In this document: positions 22,901 through 37,900 of the stretch, in pieces
Numbering within the stretch: the stretch's first letter is position 1
Layout of the letters: each line of letters starts with the position of its first letter
Origin: Cyanophora paradoxa
Lineage: Eukaryota; Glaucocystophyceae; Cyanophorales; Cyanophoraceae
Reading direction: 5' to 3'
Assembly: GCA_004431415.1 (NCBI GenBank)
Contig: QPMI01000069.1
Coordinates: 1-59,730, forward strand
Length of the DNA stretch: 59,730 nucleotides
Program-made: the position numbers and the translations under genes
Notes under the pieces: generated by a model
Seen by the model: only the letters and a program-made list of their open reading frames with translations
The model's database searches: none
Told to the model about the DNA's origin: nothing

Positions 22901-25900
22901 CTTTCGGTTTCCCGACATCCGTCGCGTCCTCGAATCCATATACACGCTCGCCCGGGCGACGGTATCTGCCTATGGCGATCCTCCCCCGCTGCGCTTCGCG
23001 GAGTTCCTCCCAGACAACGTCCGGGGCACGCGAGCCCGTGAATGTCTTCGCGAACGATGACAAGGGTCAGAGCAAAATCAAAATCAGCGTGGAAACGGCT
23101 GGACCTGGAAGAGCGACTCGTTCGGCTCGTAGATGAGAAGCCGGTCGTTCCGAATGCGGTACACAAGCACGCATAGAAACAAGGCCGGAACGACCACGCA
23201 GCCGAGAATCTGCCTCGGCGGCCGGATTGGTGAGGCTGCGGCGACACTCTGTATAATGAGAGCCACGCACCAGGAATGCAATGATTCCCGCCTGGACACC
23301 CGAGGGAGCCAGGGGGAGATACGCGGCGGATGCCATCGCCATTGGTTGGTACACGCTCATGAGCACCGAGAGCTCCGGGAACGGGAAGGCTGCGGCGGGA
23401 AGCAATTAGCAGCCTTCGATTTACTCATTGCAGCCGTGCGGATCACTGGAAGGGGGAAAGCGCTCACCAAGCTTGCCAGGCAGCCCCGGGAGCTTCTTGA
23501 GCCACCGAACCACAACGAGATGGAGCAGCAGGTGCGCGACGGTCACGATCGCCAGGATCCCAAAGCCGTACAGCATGGCGCTGTGAAACGCCCTCCGCGC
23601 CGTCTCACTCGCGCTCATCGTCGCCGCTGTCGCAACGGCCTGCAGCATCTTGCGAGCAGTCGGGCGGGGCACGGGCCTGCGCAGGACGCATCAGCGCGCT
23701 GTGAGCACAGCGAAAAATGAAGATTTGCTCACGTGGGCGTGGGGGCGGCCGATGTTCCGTTGGCCGAGCCGTCCATTGGAACGACATTGAACTGGGCCCC
23801 GCGTAATTATAAGCACTTCGATCCCATCGTGTGGGACGAGCAGACATAGCTCGAAATGCGAACCTGGAGCATGAAAGTGCCGAGGGCGCCAGACATCGCT
23901 CTGTACGACTCGGGGACGTTGTCGCCGGAAATGGCCCCAATGACCGCTATTTTTTGCGTCTGATTGATGAGGGTCTGCCGGAAGGCGCATTCACGCGTCA
24001 AAGTCAAATTCAATGCCGACGATGCCAAAACGGCGCCGAAACTTTGCGAATGCGCACCGTTGTTCCGGTGTTCGTGTCGCCTTCGACCTTCGGATTTGGT
24101 GCATCGGCGCCACCGCCTGCAGCGGCGCCGGCGCCACCTCCCGCGCCACCTCCGCGCCACCCGCTGCACCGCCAGCGGCGCCGCCGGCCGCGCCGGCCGC
24201 GCCGGCGGCGCCAGCGGAGGCGGCAGCCGCTCCAGCTGCTGCGGCCGTGGCGGCGGCTGTCGCCCCTGCCACGGCTCCAGCCACGCTCCCCGCGACGGCG
24301 ATCGCGACGCTCGCAGCGACGCTGGCAGCGACAGCGGTCGCAACCTGAGGCGCGGGCATGAGCCGCTTCTCCGCATATTTTATGCGACCCAGGAGCAGAG
24401 GAGCAGACGCACCGTCTCGCCGGCGGCCTTCGCCGTCGCGGGGTCCACCGAGTCCACAACAGTCGTCGAAGAGACTGAGCGAAATCAGCTCTGGAAAATC
24501 AAAGGCTTTCAAACCCTCTCGCACCTTCAACATCAAAGTCGGCCTTGGAGCTCAAGGGGCGCAGTACTCCCATAACGCCGTTGTCCGTCGCGGTGACGCG
24601 GAATCGCCACTTGCCTTCCGTCAGCCCCGAGATCTGAAGCCAGTGCGCCCAAATCAGCCGATATTAATTACATAAACCCGGCCCGAAAACGTTGCAATCG
24701 ATTGCAAAAATTCGGCATCACCTCGACCGCGGTCTGGCCACTGGACTTCAGGGTTGCGTTGCCAGGCCCGAACACCTGCTCCCATCTCACGGACGCTATG
24801 AACCCTGCAAGGGAGCTCCCACGTCAGCAAATCAAAAGTTTACAGTGCGAAATACCCCAGCGCTGCCACCGCACCATCCTCGTCTTGGTCGGCGATGCGC
24901 GGCTCGAGCTTGAGGGATGTCGATGCCAGGCGAGCGCCAATGCGCGCCTTGACCTTGCGCGTGCCGAAGATGACGGGCGGGAGGTTCTGCCGCGGGTTCA
25001 TGACGAGGTTGATGATGATCGGTTCCGTGGATGTGGTGAGGTCCGAATCTTCCACGTTGAATTCGACCTGCGAAAAGAGAGCATAAGAACTCGGCAAAAC
25101 TACAGAACAGCAGCTATTGTCTGCAAACCTGGCAGAAGCCCTGCTCCTTGGTCGTAACGTTGCAGAAACCGGGAACAGAAGTGTCCAGGTCCGCTCTGCA
25201 AGCGCATCTTATCAAATCTGACGTGCTTTTAGTGGATCAGAAATTAAAAACGCACTGTGTGAGAGGACAGCCTGGGTCCGGAATCAGGTTCCAGACATAC
25301 GACTGCACCGCTCCATCTACATCGCTGCTCTGACGGCCGTCGAACACTGAGGATACGAGTGAGCGCGTGAGTCACTAGAGGTCAAATTGGGCGCGCAGCT
25401 AGAACTGCGTTTCAAAAGAAAGTGCGACGGCACACCGGTCCAGAACGCAGAGCCGTTGACCTCAACGTCCTTCGGCCCGATCAGAATGGGCATCGGCGGC
25501 GCGTTCTCCCCGCGGTCGAGAATGCTGGAGTTGAGCTGAGTGACGCCGGCCACGGGGACCTGCAGCAGGTCCGCAACAGGCTGTACGGTAAAGGCTTCAG
25601 CTATCTGTAATAATGAGTCCGCCTCGGAGAGAGTCGACGCCGTTATATTGACGCTCAGAAGAACGGATCCAGCCTTCGCGCTGATTCCTGCAATGCGCCT
25701 GCAGAGAAGGAAGAGACCTCAGTAATAGAATTTTAATCAGTCTAGCGCAAGTGAATGATTGGCGATGAGAAGCACCCCTCGGCGACTCCGTAGGCTTTTG
25801 CTAGAGAGCTCCGCAGAGCCGCCTTGTAGGACGCATTCGCGTACTTGAGTTGGAAAGCGTCGAAGGACATGTCGGCTCTGACAGTGGTGACGAGAACTGC

Positions 25901-28900
25901 GCTGAAGGCATTAGAAATAAGCATGGCAAAAGCAATTTCGATTTCGATGCTCGTACCGGGAAGCAAAACGGCCTCCATCAATACTGACGCTCTAGTGCGC
26001 TCGCCTCCGTCCACGTCCATCACTTCGACGGTGAACGTGTAGTTTCCCGGAGCGGTGAGGTTTGCGACCGTCACGTTCGCCAGCGAGTCGTTCCCGAAGT
26101 GCGCGGGGCCGGGGCCGACGACGCTCCACGCAAAGGAGAGACCCTCGGAAGGCGCGGGCACGCCCTGCTGGGCCACGATGTCGGGATCTGTGCAGCGGTC
26201 AGAGCGGTCGCGTCTATACATCGAGCGACACCAATATAATAAGCATTCGTCGCACCGAAGGAGAGGAAAGCGCTCAACTCCAGACTCGCGATGGGCAGCG
26301 CCATGCGCGCGGGGAGAGGCAAAATGTGCGCGACAGGTGGCGCATTGTACCTGTTCGTCGGTCGGTTGTAAGACGCGAGATTACTGCGACTAGATAAAGA
26401 TGCGCCCGCTAGGCAGACCTGAAGCTGGAGGGCCAGACGCCAGCCAGCACGCCCCCGACGGAGAGCTCTATGTCGCAGTACGCGAGACCGACGGGGGCGA
26501 GCGTCGACGGGTTGCTTGATCTCGCGGTGGAATTCGACGGTTGACCAGCAGCCGAAGTGGCGTTTGCTGCAGTTCCGTTACCTGTATACGTATTCCCTAT
26601 CCCTGTTTCATTCAAGGCTCTGCTGCTGACCGCAGGGGGCGCGACGATGACGGCTCGCGTTGCAGTCCTGCACGAGCGCGATTGATACACAAACCTAATA
26701 TGCCTCAACGCGAGAAACGCACAGCGACCAGACGACTGCAGGCGAGTTGCAGACGCGCGCCTCGAGTTTCGCCCCAGTGTTCGGAGGCAGGGCCGTCCCT
26801 GTGAGAGTCACGCGCGTGCCGCCCGTCATGGGGCCGATGTCTGGATACGCCTCTCCGATCACCGAGTTCGTAACGTAGAGCTCCGTTGACGCGGCGTCCT
26901 CGAAGACGGTGTCGTTGAACCCCGTCGAGTACACGGCGAGCATGTAGCCGCCGGTCGTGATCATCGGCGCCACGTGCGAAATGAGGAAGAGATCTCCGAT
27001 CGCGGGCGCGTCGGGCATCCAGGCGGCAGAGCCTGGCATCCCGCGGACGACGACGGATATATTCGCGAGGGGCGCCATGAGCGGGATGCCCGTCTGTGCC
27101 GGGCTGAAGGTGCAGTTGATCTGAGGGAAAACGATTGTCACGACGGCGAGCTCGAGCTGTCAACAGGGGGCGGGCGCCGGCCGAGTGCTCACAGACTGGC
27201 CGCCGACAAGACTGAATGCGGAGCATACGAGTGACGATGAGCTGTCGCGCGGCACATCTGGCGCACATAACACCCGGAATGATCGTGGTCAGCGATGTAC
27301 AAATCCGTTCGACGAGGGCGGCCGTTGCGGCGGTTGAGCGCACCGATCACGGTGATCGAGGCCGACGCGACGACATCGGACGCATTAGACCGGAACGCCA
27401 CGGTGACCTCCCCGGGCCCCGTGTCTGCATTTCGATCAGATCCATCGCATCGAGAGCGATCCCGCCGGCACGCCAATTCAGTTTCGACTCACATCCGGAC
27501 GTAGGGAATGCATACGTCGACGCTGTGAGCACGGGCTCAGGCGAGACCCCGCTAGGAGCGTCCACCTGCATGACGCTGCCGCTCCAAGAGACGAAGAGGT
27601 CCTCCATGAGAACCGTGATCCGCTGCGAGGCCTGCGGCGAACCCACAGAGGTTAGAGTACAGCGCACACATATCAATTGACGACGTCGACATGCGCAATC
27701 CATTCGCACCCAGCGAGGGATCAGCGTGCACGTTGTGCGGTTCGAGGCCCACACAGGCTCCGAAGGGCAGATCTGCGGAGAGACAGAACAGAGATGAGCG
27801 AGCACCCAATAACTTCAATCGCGAAATGAGCCGACGCACCAATGAGCTGGTGGCGTCCGGTTCGCGATACACCGTGATCGAGCTGTTGGCGATGGACGCG
27901 TTGCTCGACAGCGCCATCGCCACCGAAGGGCCCGTCAGCAGCCGTCCCGACTCTCCGAGCATCTGGAACACGAACGACTGCGCCGGCCCCGCCCCCGGCT
28001 GCAGCGATCCCGCCACCGGCGCCAGCGCCCCGTCGCCGATGAACCCGATGGTCGCCGCGTCCGCCCACACGAGCTCGCCCAGTCGCCGTGGCGTCAGCGT
28101 GCAGTCGACGATGGCCGTCAGGATGAGCTGCGCGACGCCGCACGCGAGGCTGCTGCTCTCGTCGGCGATGTACACGATCGCGCTGCCGGCCTCCGCGAGC
28201 TGCGTCTCCATCCCCGGGAGCCACGCGAGCACGCGGATCGCGCTGCTGCCGTTCGTCACGGGCGTCGCCCACGCCGTGACGGTGATGGTGAACTGGGTCG
28301 CGAGGGTGCCAAAGGGCTCGAAGACGACCGCGTCGGCGTTCGTTGCGTTGGCGGTGACGTTGTCGGCGAGACCGTAGATGACGAAGCCGGCGCGCTTGGG
28401 GATGAAGGTGCAGTTGAAAGGGATGAGAGCCGGAAGCTGGTGCGAGGGGCATGACAGCGTCGAGTTGTCCGCGGAGCTCCGCGGAATATCTGCAGCGCGT
28501 CATCAAACAGTGCAATAATCTTAAGAGCGGAAGCCCCGATTCGCAAACCCATGACGGAGATCGAAGCCGATGCGAGGTCAATAACAGGATCGGCCTGCAG
28601 CACAACTTGAACGCGACCGGGACCAGTGAAGACTTCTGAAGGCTCGGCAGTTGTGTTCACGATGAGGTGGCCGGACGTGGCATAGCCAAGCATCGGGATG
28701 TAACCGGTCAGGCTCGCAGAGAAACCTGCACCTAGGACGAGATTGTGGAAGACCGCGGCCGTGTCGTCGAGCCGCGCCCAGATCACGGAATCGTTCTGCG
28801 TACGTGTCGAGTCAGCGTAAATACAGAATCGTTGCAGATGAATACGCGAAGCAATATTAATAGGTAATCTATAACGAGGAAATCGCACACCATTCGCGGA

Positions 28901-31900
28901 GTAAACAGACAATCAACGCTCTGTCCAGCCCAAACGCGAGTGGGGCAGATCTGCAGCAAACATCATCGGGTGCATTCGAATTCGCGTCTAAAATTCCAAG
29001 CCAGAGTGGTACCAGAGAGCTTGTGTTGTCAGGCGGTCCGTACACCAGCACACTTGCGTTCGCCACAGAGACCCCAGCGGACAGCGCCATCGCCACCGAT
29101 GGGCCCGTCAGCAGCCGTCCCGGCTCTCCGAGCATCTGGAACACGAACGACTGCGCCGGCCCCGCCCCCGGCTGCAGCGATCCCGCCACCGGCGCCAGCG
29201 CCCCGTCGCCGATGAACCCGATGGTCGCCGCGTCCGCCCACACGAGCTCGCCCAGTCGCCGTGGCGTCAGCGTGCAGTCGACGATGGCCGTCAGGATGAG
29301 CTGCGCGACGCCGCACGCGAGGCTGCTGCTCTCGTCGGCGATGTACACGATCGCGCTGCCGGCCTCCGCGAGCTGCGTCTCCATCCCCGGGAGCCACGCG
29401 AGCACGCGGATCGCGCTGCTGCCGTTCGTCACGGGCGTCGCCCACGCCGTGACGGTGATGGTGAACTGGGTCGCGAGGGTGCCAAAGGGCTCGAAGACGA
29501 CCGCGTCGGCGTTCGTTGCGTTGGCGGTGACGTTGTCGGCGAGACCGTAGATGACGAAGCCGGCGCGCTTGGGGACGAACGTGCAGTTGAAAGGGACGAG
29601 AGCCGTCTGCTGCGTGATTGGGCACGCCAGCGTGCACCCATCGTTCATGTCGATCGGCACGTCTAGCGCAAGCAGCATTGATAAACCAAAAAGAGCGTAC
29701 AAATGGGCACACAAGAGAGCATGCACCTTGGACAATTGTGTTTCCTGTTGTCAGCAGCTGCCCTGAGGCGTACCAGAACTCGACGCCGCCCGGGCCGGTG
29801 TGGTCGGCCATGGGGACGGCGGTCGTGTCGAAGGTTATGTTGCCCTCCGTTGCGTATCCAGTCATGGAGGTGGACGCCTTGACGCTCGCAAAGGGAACCA
29901 GGATGACGTCGTCCAGCAGAGCCCAGATTACCTCGGAGCCCTGCCAATGCGCGACTCAGCTCGCAAACGTGCGATTTGGTTTCGCTCCAAGCTAGTTTAT
30001 TTTGATTCACATCCGGCTAGGATTGTCGCACCAGGCGAGGAGTAAAGGAGCACACAGCAGACACTCCAGCCCAGATGTTCTGGTCGCAACCCTGTGCGAA
30101 TGCCCATGTACGGTCAGGGATGCTCAAAGATGCGCGGCACGCGGGGCGGCACCGCCGTCGTCGTGTTGTCGGGTGCGCCGTACACCAGCACACTTGCGTT
30201 CGCCACCGAGGCCCCAGCGGACAGAGCCATCGCCACCGACGAGCCCGTCAGCAGTCGCCCCCGCTCCGCAAGCATCTGGAACACAAACGACTGTGCCGGC
30301 CCCGCCCCCGGCTGAAGCGACCCCGCCATCGGCGCCAGTGCCCCGTCGCCAATGAACCCAACGGTCGCCGCGTCCGCCCACACGAGCTCGCCCAGTCGCC
30401 GGGGCGTCAGCGTGCAGTCGACGACGGCCGTCAGGATGAGCTGCGCGACGCCGCACGCGAGGCTGCTGCTCTCGTCGGCGATGTACACGATTGGTACAGT
30501 ACTGCGAGCGAGCGCCATTCCCGTCGACGAGCCGTTCAGGGACAGAAGGTACGCCACAATTACAATGCTGCTTCCGCCTTCGGAGATTGGCGATGCTGCT
30601 GCAGTAACCGTGACAGTGAACTGAGTTGCGACGGTCGAGGGCGGGTCGGCGACGACTGCGCTCGAGTTGACGGAGTAAGCAGTCACGCTCGATGCGATGC
30701 CAAAAACCGCCACATCGCCGGTTTTCGGGTAGAATGTGCAGTTGAAGGCGACGAGAGCCGTCTGATGCCCCAAAGGGCAGTCAAGAACTGATGTCGCAAC
30801 GCCACTATCGGGATTGTCTATAGAAGCAGAGCGTCAGAATTCGAAGGCCGGCGCCCGCGATTAGGCCAAAGAGACCACGCAATTGCAATGCAAGTCGATA
30901 CACACCGATGACGACCAACGAATACGACGCCAGCGTTGCACTTGTAGCAGGATCTATCGCCGCAACGCCGCCAGGACCAGTGTACGTAGCATCCGGAATG
31001 TTTGTTGTGACGACAGTAAACTTCCCCTCCATATGATATCCCTCCATCGCAACTCGCACAAACCCTTTGATGCTTCCGCTGACGGAAAACGTGACGTCGT
31101 TCAAATATGACCAGATCACCGTTGATTGCTTTGCGCCGGATATCGATCCGTCTTAGACAACTCGTGCCAAAAGGGAATTCGAATCAAAAAGAGCCTACCA
31201 TTCGCGGGATAAAGATGCAGTCCGAGATCGAGCCCGCCCACATTGCAACCGGATTGTCGCAGGTCTGCGATGGCCACTGGTTAGCCAAACAAAAACAAAT
31301 CAAAGTAGCGCTGCCTTGCAAAATCGTGTATGCGCACGATTGTGCTTGTGGAATCTGGCGGCCCGTACACGAGGACGGTCGTGTTAGCAGCCGACTCTCC
31401 GTTCGAGAGCGCCATAGCCGTCGAGTTGCCTGTCAAGACCCGCCCGGACTGACCCAGCAGCAGAAATACAAATTTCTGCGCGGGCCCGCTCGACGGCTGC
31501 AGCGAACCCGCCACTGGCGCAAGCGCCCCGTCGCCGATGAACCCGATCGTCGACGCCTCCGCCCACACCAGCTCGTCCAGTCGCCGTGGCGTCAGCGTGC
31601 AGTCAACCGTCGAGGCCAGCGCCAGCTGCTCGGCGCCGCACTCGAGGCTGCTGGATGCATCGACCACATAGGAAATACGCGCTTTCGTCTCTGCGAGCAG
31701 CTCTTCGGTGCCCGAGAGCCACGCAAAGACTTCAATGGAGCTTTCGCCGCCGATGACGGGATCCCGGTCTGCAACCACTGCCACGATGAAACGAGGGCCG
31801 ATCGCGAACGCGCCAGCGGCCTCTGCGATTGCGGCTCGCGCGTTCGTTGCGTTGAGCGACACGTTCTCCGGGACGCCGTAGATGGAGAACCCGACTCGCT

Positions 31901-34900
31901 TCGGGTAGTAGGTGCAGTTGAACGGGACGAGCGCGACCATCGGGGTTGCGGGGCAGGCGAGGGAGCTTCCGTCGTAGGAAGGGACGTCTGCAAGCGAGGC
32001 CATGAGCTACGTCGGATTTAGCGTTTACGTATACGTTCTGGACACTCGCACCAAGAACAGTGATTGAGCCTGACGCAAGGAAGACATTTGAAGATGACAT
32101 GAGGTCAACGCTCCCGAGGCCAGAGTGATCAGACGACGGGTTGGACGTGGTGTAGATCTCGAATTGACCTTCCACCGCGTAGCCGGACATGAGCGACGCG
32201 CCCTTCACGCTCGCGACGCCGGTCGACGAGATGTCCGCCAGGTTTGCCCAAATAACAAGGGAATTCTGCGAGCAATTGTTCGCAAATGCAGCCCCAGGTC
32301 GAAACGAGGGCTGCAACGCACCTTGCGAGCATAGAACGTACAGACGGCAGACTCGCCTGCCCACAACAGATCGGGACACACCTGCGAATGCACGGGAATG
32401 GAATCAATCCGTTTCATGCACAGGGTATCCCAATTTAGATGATCATGATCATAAAGAGCGGCGCACGGCACTGCTCGTCGCGTCGGGGGAGGCGAAGACG
32501 ACGACGGTCGCATTCGCAATCGACACGCCGTACGAAAGCGCCATCGCCACAGAAGGGCCTGTCAGCAGCCGTCCCGACTGGCCGATCACTCGGAACGAAA
32601 CGGACTGAGCCGGCCCGCTCGTCGGAGACAGCGTTCCGGCTACCGGGGCGAGGGCCCCGTCTCCGTCAAATCCGACGGTGGCCGCGTCAGTCCACACAAG
32701 CTCGCCGAGACGCCGCGGCGTGAGGGTGCAGTCGATAGTACCCGCCAATGCAACCTGAGGCTTGGCGCACGCGACGCTGCTGCTGTTGTCCGCAACGTAA
32801 ATGATCGGCACGAGGGCTGTCCCGAGGAGCTGGCCATTCTTCAGCACTGCCTGCACCGCGACGTTGCCGTTGAATCCGGGGGGCGGGTCCGTCGTAGGAT
32901 GCACGGTGATCGTGATCCGCGACTGCACGGGGCCGTTGCTCGGAGGCACAATGCTGGCCGAGCCGCCCGCCGCATTCGCCGCCACCTCATCCAGATTGGC
33001 GTACAGCTCGGTGCCGTCGAGGACGTCGTAGAAGGTGGCGGTGCAGTTGAACGCTTGTGCTGGAATCGGAGTGGTGGGGCACGAAAGCACGGTGGCCCCG
33101 GGCGTAGCTGCGCGGAGATATCGATATCAGCGCACGCGCCCGGAACACGAAGCGAAGATCACCGCGCACTGTACACATGAACAGGCAAGCTGTAGAGGAG
33201 CTGCCCCGCGGCGTTCCGAATCGTGAAGGCTCCGGGCCCCGTGCACGTCATGCAGAGGTCGGGGCTGGTGGCCAGCGTCACCGTCACCGACGGCAGAGCA
33301 GGCAGGGTCTGGTCGACGTCGCTCAGAGTTGCCAGGACGAGGCTGCCGCTCACGGCGAGCCGCAGGCCGGCCACGTTGGGGTACACGGTTGCCGAGCGCA
33401 GCGTGGCGGCCACGGTGGCGTGGAGGGTGACGTCTGTGCCCATGCGGATCCAGAAGGGCTCCGCGCCGTCGTGCGCGAAGGTGATCGCGTCCGGGTCCGC
33501 TGCGCCCACGCTCAGCAGCGGCTGCAAAGACGACCCGAACCGCACGCACTGGTGACTGAGAGAGAGATGGAGTTCGCGCTTGGAGCGACAGTCACGGTCA
33601 GAGTGCCTGAGACGTTTCCAGCCGTAATGACTATTCGGAGCGCATTCGATGTGTCGGCGGGAAGCGTCGCATTGCCAGCACTCATTCCTGAGAGCGCCGA
33701 GCCGTCGACGGCGACCGCTGAGATGCTAGGAACGAAGATGGCTGAGGAAGTGGAAAAGCCCTCTTGTTCGAAGCGTGGATACACAAAACAGCGGACAGTC
33801 GTGCCCGCCGGAACCGTAGTGACAGTACCGCAATCGATCGAGCTGGTCTCATCCGCGAAAACTAAGCGGGTCTCAGTAATCATGAGCAGGGCAGTGCGAG
33901 ATGAGACTTCTTGGTTTTCGCAATGCACCGTATACAGAGATCTCAAGTGAGCCGAGATTGATTCCGTTCTGCCCATAGAACTGCGAATCGCTGTGAGACT
34001 GAGAGGGGGTTTCTATCACGTGGCAGAATGCACCCGTAAAATGCCCGTCCCGCTCCCCTCGACAGAGGTGTGCAGTTGGAGCGAGAACGAGCAGTTTTTG
34101 GTGTGGACAAAGTAGGTGGTGAAGGGCGGATCGAAGGGGACTACGTCGCTGACGGTGCCGCGACTGTACTCTAAACTCGCGACGGACAAGTCCCTGCCGG
34201 CGAATGAGAAGCTAAAACGACGTCGACGTTTGCGCGAACAAAGGCAGAAGGGAGTACCACACGCGGTAGAAAACAGGCAGCGCGCCGTACAAACCGGCAT
34301 ACGTGCAGTTTAACGTCGTGCCACTCTACAAATTGCACATTAAGACAAGCGGATATCGATGTGATCGCACAAACTCGAAGTATCTAGATGCACTCACAGG
34401 CACGGCGGTCGCTCCGCAGTCGAAGATGCTGGTTGCATCAGGAAAATCTGGGAGCGCGCTAGGAATCCAGTTGGCTGGGTTAGAATCGCCGAGGATCGAG
34501 AGCTGTATCTTGGAGGGCATGGCAGTTGCGCCGCAGCACGTTGAAGCGCAATCGCAAACGTCGGTTGTCTCTGGATAGTCAGGATGAAACGTGGCTTCCG
34601 CCTTGTTTTGTAGCACTTGATTGTTCTCTAAGAACTGCGGGTGGAAGGGATCTGGTTAGAATCCCAAAGCTTTTCTCGATTGTTTCAACGGAACGGGCGA
34701 CCGTGGAATTAGACTTGCCGCCTGTGAACTAAAAGTCAGCGGCTCTCGTAGCGCCACACGCGGGACACAATGTTACCTTTCGTGCAGTTGAATCGGTTGC
34801 ATGTTAATATCCAACTGCTGGCTATCCTGCGTCCGCTTTGGAATTTGGTGCTGCGCGGTGCGAGTGCATTCGCATCCGGACGCAGAAGTTCGATCAATCA

Positions 34901-37900
34901 ATCAGCCTCACAAATTCGAAACGGGAACAGAGAAAACGAAATGCTGAAGACCCGTTCGTTTGGAAGGTGAATGGTGTGTCTCCTGTGATGTGAGAATATT
35001 AATGAGATATTGGAAAAAGCGACCCCTGGATGGCTGACTCACGGAGGTCCATAATTGCCGATCTATTATTGTGGCCAAGCGGCAGATGCCTGATAAAAAG
35101 CGATGGCGATGAATTCTTGGCTCAGAAAAGCATCCAGCTGCAGAGCATCTAGAGAGGACGAACGTACCATAGGCAAGACGCAAATGGGTACCACACATCG
35201 CCGCAGACTCGCCCGATACCCCAGACCCAAGTACAGACTGTGAGCTGCGGTTCGCGCGATTACATATTGAAGGCGACACATTCTGCAATGTTGCTACAAA
35301 CCTTGTTGAAACCGGCTTTGCAGACGGTCAGGGAAAGAACCCAATCTGTATAGCACTGGCAGGACTGCATATAGCCCCTAAGACAGCGGACAGTCAGCCA
35401 AAATGCTATTCGCGCTCAATCCCGCGGCCGCTCATGATCATCAGGGGCCTCGCACCATGCCGGATCCCTGTTTTGGATTGAAGTAATAAAAAGTTATTAT
35501 TACAAAATTGCAGGATTTCTGCAAAAAAAACACAATACAAATAGAGCATACGATTTTCCCATTCTCTCCTTGTATCCCCTTCGCGTACGAATTTAAAGAC
35601 GAGAAATTAGAACGGCACATTAAGGATCCGGAGCGAACGATGATCAAGACTGAATTGTTTGTGCGCACGGATCTGTATAAGGCTACAGCGATTCGTCAGC
35701 GGGTGCTCAGTGAGGCGAAGTTTTCTCAAGTACAGCTCGGGGCGCACGAAAGTCTGCAGAGCATCCGGATCCACGTAGACGATGTGGTAGTAGGACTGGA
35801 TCGCCGTAAGTGCACATGCAATGTATGTGACATCTTAAAGCCACGCAAACCTTGTCTTCGGGGAAACCGCCTCTTACTCGCTGGGAGATAAAGTCCCGCT
35901 AAACCAGCAATAATACGTAATTGGAGGGAGGCGGGCAAATGTTTACCTTGACATCTGTCGGAACCGCGTTTCCTGTGTTTTCTCTGCGTCGAGCGTACAT
36001 GCACATTTGCAATTAGTGCTGGGCTGGAGGATGCTTCACGAGAAGCGGGAAGCGAACCGAGGCAAGTACAGGAGGGCGGACTCCCAAAGGTTCAAATAAC
36101 GGAATGTCCTAACGACGCTTACATTTGTCTTGTGGTAGTACCTGGAGCAGGAGGGGGGGGGGGGGGGGGGGGGGTGGGGGGGGGGGGGCGCTGTCAGCGC
36201 ATGCTCAGGCCCATCAGCTAGAAAAACGTACGCGTAGTCTAGAAGCGCGGCTGGTTCGCGATGGAAGCAAGTCATAATCAGAGCATGCGCAAGATAAAGT
36301 CGTCGTGCACGTGCTCATAGTCGGGGAATTTGCTCACCGCAGACAGAGAAGGGGTATGCGAGGGTATCGAGCGATTTATTCCCAATCGCCACACGCATCG
36401 AGAACCTGCATTGATGATAGGTTTTAAAAAGGACGGCAGTTAAATCGCCCTTCTGCGCTGAAGGCTCGTACTCTCTTGTGACGCAGAACTTGTCCCACTT
36501 CGTCGGGTCGATCTCGCTGTCCGCCTGGAACTTGACGATGAACGGGAACTCGGAGTCGTAGTCCGGCCGGAGGCTCTCCGTGTACCAGAAGGCCGTCGGC
36601 GGGGGCCACCATTCCAGCTCCACGTTTCCCGTCGTCCGGCTCGGGTTCACGACGATCGACGAGCTGGGTGGAGGCGCGTGCGCGCGAGAATCATAAAAGA
36701 CTTCAAGTGATGGATCCTTTTAAAAGCCACAGCCTACCGGGGAATCGTGTACGGCGAGTTGGGGCCCCTCCGAGCGTGGAAGGTTCCGAACACGACCTCG
36801 CCCTGCCACGTGGGCGGGTGCGGCGTCGAGTACCCCCAGTGCGTCTGCCACTGAATGTAGGAGCTGGCGAACGCAGTCGCGTTGATTGCCTCGGCCGCCA
36901 TGAATACACGGATCGAAGAGCCCAAATTGAACTGCGCGAGTATCTCTTTAAATTTCATGATCACGAGCTTAGCACGCCAGCGGACCTCCCCAGCTGGCAC
37001 GGTGACGAAGAACTCAAAGAAGCCTGTTCAGATTTGAGTGCAAGCTCACACGCTCAAACTATTATAGCAAGCGCATGCGCACTGGTGGTTGGGTTCGAGG
37101 AAGGGAACGAGACGGAAAACCCGACGAATTCCGCCTGGGCGCTGGGGTCTCCGGGAGACAAGGACCCGAGCGTGGCGCTCGCGGAGGAATCCGCCGATGC
37201 AGAGACGCGCAGCCAAGAAGCGTCCGAAGTTACCGCAAGACCGGAGCGCCGCATGGCCACCGTGCATCTAAAAAAAAGGACAATCTATACAATTTGTAAT
37301 GACTCCGATCTCGAATAGCGACTCACTGTATCGAGTCCCCCGGGACGACTGCAAGGGGGCAGGAGACGGAAGAGGTTTTGTCTGGGGTCGCGCTCTGCAC
37401 GGTGCGCTGCACTAGGGTCGATGATGTGCTGAGCGGCGATCCAGCGGCATCGTAAAAGGTCGCCGGGAAAGCGGCGGTGGGACTCATGTCCCTCGCCATG
37501 AACGCGTCTGTGTCATTAATCGCGAGCTCGTCGAAGCTGCAGAGAAACGCAAATTAATATTGCAAAGAATTTCGAGGTGAAGCCGACACATATGCGGACC
37601 TGTAGAAAAGGCGCAACGAGGAATCTGAGAGCAAGGCGGTCGTTGTTCTCCCTTGAACGATAGAAGAAAGCTCGTTTGTCGAGAGCGATCGATTCCACGC
37701 GCGGACTTCGTCGATGAGTCCTGATCATGAGCACGAGTGAGCGCTCCTCGCCGTTTCGGATCGCTTTAAGGACGCGATTGAGAATAGAAGTCGACTGTCA
37801 CCGGTGAATGCACGCGCCGCAGCCGACGAGCCCGCAAAGGGCGCCGCCCCAATCACTAGCGGCCCCGTCCAAGGGGCCCCCGCAGCCGGCAGGGTCCCCG

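Larger units (their letters stand above)
27550..33110 (-). repeat. Five tandem 1.15-kb ectodomain repeats
   Basis: The same block recurs at about 27.9, 29.1, 30.2, 31.4 and 32.5 kb, with spacings of 1,173, about 1,140, about 1,190 and about 1,130 bases. Each encodes SSLxCGxAQLxLxxxVDCTL, then TPRRLxELVWADAATIGFxG, then DGALAPVAGSL. Each unit spans an intron, so unit and exon phase are kept together, as expected for exon duplication. Confidence 0.88.

Noticed and set aside
27691-29550. Plus-strand ORFs of 175-228 codons inside the repeat array
   Set aside because: They are antisense shadows of the minus-strand repeat exons, which carry the conserved Cys and N-glycosylation patterns.
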